Positions 5,581 through 10,131 of a stretch of 10,131 nt of DNA are shown piece after piece. The stretch is from Desulfovibrionaceae bacterium (GTDB lineage: Bacteria > Desulfobacterota > Desulfovibrionia > Desulfovibrionales > Desulfovibrionaceae): the NCBI GenBank assembly GCA_017613475.1, contig JAGADT010000100.1, positions 1 to 10,131 of the forward strand, written 5' to 3'. The position numbers were made by a program, and so were the translations under genes. Below the pieces are notes generated by a model. That model was not told the DNA's origin, ran no database searches, and saw only the letters and a list, made by a program, of their open reading frames with translations. Position 1 is the first letter of the stretch, and every line of letters starts with the position of its first letter.

Positions 5581-5612
5581 ACGAAAATCCGCCAAAGGAT
5601 TCCCCTTTGCGG
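5581..5612 (-). terminator. Terminator-like hairpin between tRNA-Tyr and tRNA-Gly
   Basis: The minus-strand RNA has CCG-CAAAGG (5604-5612) pairing with CCTTTG-CGG (5589-5598, one bulged G at 5592) around a 5-base loop. It is followed by ATTTTCGTTT. The 9-bp stem plus a broken T run fits a moderate intrinsic terminator. It would reduce transcription of tuf and the ribosomal genes relative to the first two tRNAs, or it may instead protect or mark a processing site. I found no convincing new promoter between it and tRNA-Gly. Confidence 0.45.
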
Positions 5613-5655
5613 TATCGCATTCTGTTGCGCTCCAGCTATTCCATAAATGGAAGGA

Positions 5656-5741
5656 TGGTGGTGGGGGATGGATTTGAACCATCGAAGTCGTAAGACGACA
5701 GATTTACAGTCTGTTCCCTTTGGCCACTCGGGAACCCCACC
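5656..5741 (-). tRNA. tRNA-Tyr (anticodon GUA)
   Basis: This is an 86-base class II tRNA with a long variable arm. It starts at 5741 with acceptor GGTGGGG, pairing with CCCCACC. The anticodon stem CAGAC/GTCTG-like arm carries loop CTGTAAA-type sequence with anticodon GTA. The variable arm is GTCTTACGAC, and the T arm is GATGG-TTCAAAT-CCATC. The discriminator is A and the 3' CCA is encoded at 5656-5658. It lies 14 bases before the first base after tRNA-Thr is fully processed, within the same tRNA cluster. Confidence 0.97.
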
Positions 5742-5751
5742 ACAAGGTCAC

Positions 5752-5827
5752 TGGAGCTGGCGATGGGACTCGAACCCGCAACCTGCTGATTACAAATCAG
5801 CTGCTCTGCCAGTTGAGCTACGCCAGC
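5752..5827 (-). tRNA. tRNA-Thr (anticodon UGU)
   Basis: The 76-base cloverleaf starts at 5827 with acceptor GCTGGCG, pairing with CGCCAGC. The D arm is GCTC/GAGC, and the anticodon stem GCTGA/TCAGC holds loop TTTGTAA (anticodon TGT). The T arm is GCGGG-TTCGAGT-CCCAT. The discriminator is T and the 3' CCA is encoded at 5752-5754. It is the first gene after the operon promoter and lies 10 bases before tRNA-Tyr. Confidence 0.98.
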
Positions 5828-5839
5828 AACAGGAACGCA

Positions 5840-5868
5840 TTCTTACCCTCACTCCCCGGCTTTGGCAA
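5840..5868 (-). promoter_or_regulatory. Sigma-70 type promoter of the tRNA-tuf-ribosomal protein operon
   Basis: On the minus strand a -35 box TTGCCA (5863-5868) and a -10 box TAAGAA (5840-5845) are separated by exactly 17 bases. The predicted start is near 5833, only a few bases before tRNA-Thr, typical of stable-RNA operons. A/T-rich blocks just upstream could act as UP elements. No other equally good promoter was seen before rplL, so much of the operon may depend on this one. Confidence 0.75.
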
Positions 5869-5917
5869 GCAAAAAATAGGCTGCTGACGGCTTTTTTTGC
5901 TGTTTTTGCCTTTTTTA
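5868..5917. promoter_or_regulatory. A-tract array and inverted repeat upstream of the operon promoter
   Basis: Homopolymeric A/T tracts lie at 5871-5876, 5892-5898, 5903-5907 and 5911-5916. Their centres are about 21.5, 10 and 8.5 bases apart, close to the helical repeat, which predicts curved DNA. They occupy about -38 to -83 relative to the predicted start, where UP elements and Fis- or H-NS-like proteins act on stable-RNA promoters. The 9-base arms AGCAAAAAA (5868-5876) and TTTTTTGCT (5893-5901) also form an inverted repeat touching the -35 box. It could alternatively be a weak terminator for the upstream peptidase gene. Confidence 0.5.
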
Positions 5918-6010
5918 TTCAATAACACGCTGAAATAACAAGAATTATTTTTTATCAGGCAGGACTTGCGCCAGCCTTTGCAGCGCGTTCACCTGGAAGC
6001 ATGCCTGCCG

Positions 6011-8674
6011 TCAGGGAGTTACCGTCAGCACATAGGCATTTTCAAAGCGAAAATAACGGGCTGCCAGGTCCCTGAGTGTTTCAGGAGCTGCCTTGCGCGC
6101 CTCCTCAATCTGCCTGCGGTAAAAATCCAGCGGACGGTCAGTCAGCACAAGCGACGCCGCCTCGGAAGCCCTCCTCCCCAGGCTCTGCAGCTCGCGGTAG
6201 TAGCTGCCTTCCCAGTGCGCAAGCCCCCGCGCAAGCTCACCAGAAGGCAGGGGCTCCTTCCCCAGGGAAGCAAGAATCTGCTCGAAGCCCGAACGGGCTT
6301 CCTCCAGGCGGGAGGGTTCCGTGCCAATATAAAACAGCATGTAGCCCAGCAGATCGTTCTGCATATTGTGCGCGCTTACCGTATACCCCAGCCCCTTGTC
6401 ATCCCGCAGCATCCTGAACAAGGGCCCGCCCATGCCGCCCAGCGTTTCTTCCATCAGTCCCAGCGCAGGCGCCTCAGGCGATTTTTCCGAAGCCGTGGGA
6501 AACACGAGGATCAGGTGGGACTGGCCGCGTTCAGGCAGGCGCAGGCTGAGCTGCTTTTCGCTTCCCCAATCCGGCATTTTTGCCTGCACGGCTGGTTCTG
6601 AAGGCACAGGCAGGCTTTTGGCAAAGGCGAGGACAGCCTCCCTGTCAAAATCGCCGGCAACCGCCATAACCCACGGGCGGAGTTTCTGCCTGTCCCAGAA
6701 TCCACGGACCTGGTCCGGCGTAAACGCGGCCACAGCTTCAGGCTGCCCCAATGTTTCGTAGCCGAAAACGCTCCCCGGGAACAAAAGAGGCGGCATCTTG
6801 CGGAAAGCCAGCGCGAGCGGCTTATCCTCCGCTGCGCGGATGGCCGCCTGCTGCGCTGCCTTCTCCCTTGCCACATCCGCAGGCGCAAAGGCTGGCTGCG
6901 TCAGGATTTCCCTAAATAAGCCCGCCAATTCGGCACTGAAACGCGAGGGGCCTTCCAGGCTGACGGAAAACGCCCTGCGGCCTGTCGAAGCCCCTACAGA
7001 CCCCGCACGGTCGGCGATCAGCTGCTGGACAGACATGGAATCATGCTTCTGCGTGCCTTTAGGCAAAACCCTGGCCGCCAGCGCCGCAAGCCCCTGCTCA
7101 CGCGCTGAGATCAATGTTTCCCCTCCGGAAAAGGCCATTTCAAGCGCGAAATGCGGCATTGAGCGGTCAGGGATCAAAACGACCCGCCGACCCTGCCCAA
7201 GGTCAACAATCTCCGTCTTCAATGCCTCTGCAGTCCGGCTGCCGGACACAGCAGACGACGCCGGCCAACCCTTCTCCAGCGTGGAACGCATGAATCCGCC
7301 CGTATCCTTCCCTTCCGCACGGGGTTCCAGCGCGCAGGCCGTAAGCCTTTCGGGAACCAGCCAGGTACGGATCAGACGCTGCAGAGCCGCCCTGTCTACG
7401 GAACGGATTGCCTCTATGATATTTGCCTCGCCCTGCTCCCCGCCAAGGAAAAACTGCATATAGCCAAGATGCGAGGCCATGCCTGAAACCGTTTCCCTGG
7501 TCCTGTACAGTTCTTCCTCAATGTTCAGCTTTGCCCGGGAAAGCTCCCTGTCGCTGAAGGCAGAGGCATCGAGCCTGGACATATCAGCCACAAACGATTC
7601 CCAGAAAGGCTTCAGCTTTTCAGGCTCAAGCTCCGCGGAAATAAGCAGCAGCCCCACGCGTTCAAAAGAAATATTGGCCACGCTGATGGAATCCACCAGC
7701 CGCCGTTCATGCCGGTAAACGCGGGGAAGCATGGATGTGGCATCGCCTCCCAAAAGCTGCGCCAGCACATCCAGCCCTGCGGACTGGCTGCTGCCAAGCC
7801 CGGGAACAGGGAGCGCCGCTGTAAGGTACACCTTGTTCCATGCGCCCTGAGAAACGGATACGCTGGCTCCATGCCCCAGGCGTGAAGCGTCCAGCGCCTG
7901 CACAGACGCAAGCGTGGAGGTATTCCGGCATCCGCCAAAAACTTTTTCAGCCTCGGCCAACGCTGCCCCTGATTCCACATCCCCTGCGACAACCAGCAGC
8001 ATATTGCCCGGCTGGTACAGTTCCCGAATGTAGGCCCTGATATCCTCAGGGGTAATGGCCCGTATGGTTTCTTCGTACCCGATAATCGGGTGCCCGTATG
8101 GGGTTCCCTTCAGGGCGCCGGACTGCGCCTGCTCAAAAAGCACGGAACGGGGATTGTCCTTCCCCCTCTTGAGCTCCGCGATGACGACTTCTTTTTCTGA
8201 TTTCAGCTCTTCAGGGTCAATCGCGGCATGAAACGCCATGTCCCCGACAACGTCCATGCCAAGCTTCCAGCTTCGGGACGGCATATCCGTAATATATACC
8301 GTGTAGTCAAAGCTAGTGGCCGCGTTCATATACCCGCCGGCGCCTTCAACTTCGCGGCTGATCTCACCCTTCGGCCGGCGCTCCGTTCCCTTGAAGACCA
8401 TGTGCTCCAGCAGGTGGCTGATGCCCGCCCATTCGGGCTTTTCGTAGGCAGACCCTGCATGAACATACAGCCTGGTGGAAACAATAGGGAAACGGTGGTC
8501 TTCCCTGACCAGCACGGTAAGGCCATTCGCCAGCCTTTCAATGCGTGACGCCCCGTCAAAAACAGGCGCGCCCTTTGCTGCACCAGGCTGAACCTCATCG
8601 GCAAACGCCGGGCTGGCGCACAATGCCGCCATGGCAAAAATCCAGACTCCCAGCATCATCGCTGTCTTTGTCAT
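6011..8674 (-). CDS. Exported M16-family (insulinase/pitrilysin-type) zinc peptidase
   Basis: The 887-residue product begins with a signal peptide (MTKTAMMLGV..., hydrophobic to about residue 20, likely cleaved after AFA at about 23-25), so it acts in the periplasm or at the envelope. The first M16 half carries the inverted zinc motif HLLEH (residues 87-91), with the third ligand Glu at about 167 in EVVIAEL, the family's H-x-x-E-H plus about 76 residues spacing. The second half starts near residue 485 and has no HxxEH (the matching region reads ALAARVLPKGT). It keeps the R...GLGYTVSAH segment typical of the substrate-binding C-terminal half. This is the single-chain two-repeat form with one active site, resembling PqqL-like or processing-peptidase-like proteins. 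The substrate is unknown. GGAAAGGACAGGGG lies just before ATG 8672-8674. It follows mtnP by 61 bases. Confidence 0.93.
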   Translation of the reverse strand: MTKTAMMLGVWIFAMAALCASPAFADEVQPGAAKGAPVFDGASRIERLANGLTVLVREDHRFPIVSTRLYVHAGSAYEKPEWAGISHLLEHMVFKGTERRPKGEISREVEGAGGYMNAATSFDYTVYITDMPSRSWKLGMDVVGDMAFHAAIDPEELKSEKEVVIAELKRGKDNPRSVLFEQAQSGALKGTPYGHPIIGYEETIRAITPEDIRAYIRELYQPGNMLLVVAGDVESGAALAEAEKVFGGCRNTSTLASVQALDASRLGHGASVSVSQGAWNKVYLTAALPVPGLGSSQSAGLDVLAQLLGGDATSMLPRVYRHERRLVDSISVANISFERVGLLLISAELEPEKLKPFWESFVADMSRLDASAFSDRELSRAKLNIEEELYRTRETVSGMASHLGYMQFFLGGEQGEANIIEAIRSVDRAALQRLIRTWLVPERLTACALEPRAEGKDTGGFMRSTLEKGWPASSAVSGSRTAEALKTEIVDLGQGRRVVLIPDRSMPHFALEMAFSGGETLISAREQGLAALAARVLPKGTQKHDSMSVQQLIADRAGSVGASTGRRAFSVSLEGPSRFSAELAGLFREILTQPAFAPADVAREKAAQQAAIRAAEDKPLALAFRKMPPLLFPGSVFGYETLGQPEAVAAFTPDQVRGFWDRQKLRPWVMAVAGDFDREAVLAFAKSLPVPSEPAVQAKMPDWGSEKQLSLRLPERGQSHLILVFPTASEKSPEAPALGLMEETLGGMGGPLFRMLRDDKGLGYTVSAHNMQNDLLGYMLFYIGTEPSRLEEARSGFEQILASLGKEPLPSGELARGLAHWEGSYYRELQSLGRRASEAASLVLTDRPLDFYRRQIEEARKAAPETLRDLAARYFRFENAYVLTVTP

Positions 8675-8735
8675 ACCCCTGTCCTTTCCTCAAAGGCTCC
8701 AAGCTCCGCCCCTCGTGAGAATGCGGAGGCGGCAG

Positions 8736-9497
8736 TCAGTTTTCACGGGCAATCAGCTCAACGGCATGCTTCAGCAGGCAGAGCATTCGGGACACATTGT
8801 TCCTGAACACCTCAAGGATGGCCTCCCAGGTCACGGCTTCCTCATCATTCCGCCATGCGTCGTAGTCGGTGCTCATGCCCACGGCGGCATACGGCAGTCC
8901 CGCCTCCTTAGCCAGCGCGGCTTCGGTGGCTATGGACATGTTGATCACGTCCCCTCCCAGGAGGCGGAACATCCGCGATTCCGCGCGGGTGGAAAAGCGC
9001 GGGCCCTCAATGGTCACAACCGTGCCCTGCGGATGGAAAGGCAGCTTCAGGCCTTCGCATGCCATGCACAAAATCCTGCGCAGGTCCGCGTCAAAGGGAT
9101 CAGCCATGGCCGTATGCACATTCTGCCCCAGGGCAATACTTGAAAAAAAGGTATTGCAGCGCCCGCGGGTAAAATCAATGAACTGATCCAGAACCACCAT
9201 GTCTCCGCGGTGAATTTCCTCGCGCAGCGAACCGACTGCCGTGGTGGCCAGGACGTGCGTGCACCCCGCATCCTTCAGCGCCTGCACATTGGCACGGTAG
9301 TTTACCCCTGAAGGGGTGAAGGTATGCCCGTGCCCGTGGCGGGCTATCATCACCACAGGCACGCCCATGATCTCGCCGGTCTGCAGGGGCGATGAAGGCT
9401 CGCCCCAGCATGTGCCGGGATACTCATTGCGCACATTCTCAACCAGGTCAGTCTTATCCAGCCCGCTTCCGCCGATGATCCCTATCTTGCAAGACAT
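8736..9497 (-). CDS. mtnP: S-methyl-5'-thioadenosine phosphorylase
   Basis: The enzyme splits 5'-methylthioadenosine with phosphate into adenine and 5-methylthioribose-1-phosphate in the cytoplasm, the entry to methionine or 5'-deoxynucleoside salvage. The 253-residue product shows the MTAP-type PNP fold: IGGSGLD phosphate loop (about 8-14), RHGHGH (53-58), PSGVNYRAN (62-70), TTAVGSLREEI (85-95), DQFIDFT (104-110), TIEGPRFSTRAES (162-174), INMS (185-188) and TDYDAW (210-215). The Asp pair in DYD is typical of 6-aminopurine specificity, as in human MTAP. ATG 9495-9497 follows AGGAGG. Upstream by 48 bases is a class II aldolase-family gene, which supports a salvage role. A related MTA/MTI phosphorylase specificity is possible. 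Confidence 0.94.
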   Translation of the reverse strand: MSCKIGIIGGSGLDKTDLVENVRNEYPGTCWGEPSSPLQTGEIMGVPVVMIARHGHGHTFTPSGVNYRANVQALKDAGCTHVLATTAVGSLREEIHRGDMVVLDQFIDFTRGRCNTFFSSIALGQNVHTAMADPFDADLRRILCMACEGLKLPFHPQGTVVTIEGPRFSTRAESRMFRLLGGDVINMSIATEAALAKEAGLPYAAVGMSTDYDAWRNDEEAVTWEAILEVFRNNVSRMLCLLKHAVELIAREN

Positions 9498-9545
9498 CCT
9501 GCCTGCCTCCTGATTTGTCGATTGTTTTCCTTCCGGAACATGCTG

Positions 9546-10131
9546 TCATTTCCTGCCGGGCCCAAGCCTGCGGAAAAGAGCAAGCAGCCTCTCTGCAGCC
9601 AGTTCAGGGGAAGAGCCAAAGGCAAAAACCCCGTTTTCATGCCCCGGCGTTGCAAATACGCCCTCAGCGCCAAGCGTAGAGGCAAGTTCGCGCACAGCCC
9701 GCGCCATGGCAGGCGTGCCGTAGGCCGCATCCGGCGGCGTCTGCGGAGCCCCCTCCTCCAGAAGGGCATGGAAAAGTTCAGGGCAATGCACATGGATGAC
9801 GCTGCGCACTTCAGGGCACGCCTCATACACCGCCCCGTGCGTCATTGATTCGGACGAAGGGCAGGACGGGCCTTCAGAGCGCACCATGTTCCTTTCGGCA
9901 TCACACTCCGCCACGCAGGCGAAATGCTCCGGCAGCAGCCGCTCAAGTCCCCCTGTGGCCGTGCCTGTCACAAGAAAGGCTCCATCTGCCTTGCGCACTG
10001 AAAGGTTGCCGTAGCCAATGCCTTCAGGCGTTTCCCCAATCAGTCCGGCTGCATGAAGCGGCCGGCGCGCCATATCCAAACATTTTGCAAGCTCCTCCTC
10101 CTCCGGCGAAAGCGCCCGGGAAGCATGGACC
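9546..10131 (-). CDS. Class II aldolase/adducin-family protein (5' end outside window)
   Basis: The minus-strand frame is open from the window edge (phase leaves one base at 10131) to the stop at 9546-9548, showing 194 residues. The TTG and ATG codons near 10070-10079 are internal, since the SPEEEELAKCLDMARRPLHAAGL helix upstream is family-like. Family signatures are GYGNLSVR (about residues 39-46) and PSSESMTHGAVY (91-102) with the acid-base Glu at 94. Zinc ligands appear as HVH (113, 115) and PGHENGV (His 164). These proteins cleave or dehydrate phosphorylated sugars, or decarboxylate them. Next to mtnP, candidate roles are MtnB-like methylthioribulose-1-phosphate dehydratase or the aldolase of the 5'-deoxynucleoside (DHAP) shunt. 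I cannot choose between these, and other class II aldolase substrates remain possible. Confidence 0.85.
   Translation of the reverse strand, partial: VHASRALSPEEEELAKCLDMARRPLHAAGLIGETPEGIGYGNLSVRKADGAFLVTGTATGGLERLLPEHFACVAECDAERNMVRSEGPSCPSSESMTHGAVYEACPEVRSVIHVHCPELFHALLEEGAPQTPPDAAYGTPAMARAVRELASTLGAEGVFATPGHENGVFAFGSSPELAAERLLALFRRLGPGRK

Noticed and set aside
5518..5588. Possible second promoter before tRNA-Gly (TTGCAT ... TAGGAG)
   Set aside because: The spacing is 15 bases and the -10 match is poor, so it is not supportable.
8675..8735. Inverted repeat CTCCGC/GCGGAG between mtnP and the M16 gene
   Set aside because: It has a long loop and no T run, so it does not look like a terminator.

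Overview
The window reads as a chromosomal segment from a deltaproteobacterial sulfate-reducer-like organism. Desulfovibrionaceae is my best guess, from moderately high GC, the EF-Tu and ribosomal protein sequences, and the order tRNA-Thr/Tyr/Gly-tuf-rpmG-tRNA-Trp-secE-nusG-rplKAJL. The family assignment is from memory of sequence style, not from a search.

Left edge (1-350, + strand): the 3' part of acpS (holo-ACP synthase), followed by an in-frame, diverged second copy of its C-terminal coding segment. This acpS converges on the end of the ribosomal protein operon, and a strong intrinsic terminator (379-417, - strand) lies between them.

Centre (about 379-5845, - strand, read right to left): a stable-RNA/translation operon. 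A promoter at about 5840-5868, with A-tracts upstream, drives tRNA-Thr(UGU), tRNA-Tyr(GUA), a terminator-like hairpin, tRNA-Gly(UCC), tuf, rpmG, tRNA-Trp(CCA), secE, nusG, rplK, rplA, a possible attenuator, an L10-type mRNA leader, rplJ and rplL. It supplies translation elongation (EF-Tu and tRNAs), large-subunit stalk and L1-arm proteins, the SecE translocon subunit and the NusG elongation factor. The usual next genes, rpoB and rpoC, are absent: the operon ends after rplL.

Right part (6011-10131, - strand): three co-directional metabolic genes. They are a window-truncated class II aldolase/adducin-family gene, mtnP (methylthioadenosine phosphorylase), and an exported two-repeat M16 zinc peptidase. 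The first two suggest 5'-deoxynucleoside/methionine salvage.

No mobile element, CRISPR array or defence system was seen. Most of the window is conserved housekeeping DNA. The oddities are the duplicated acpS tail, the rpoBC-less end of the operon, an N-terminally extended NusG, an L33 that has lost one zinc-ribbon cysteine, and a Cys-to-Ser change in the EF-Tu G3 motif.
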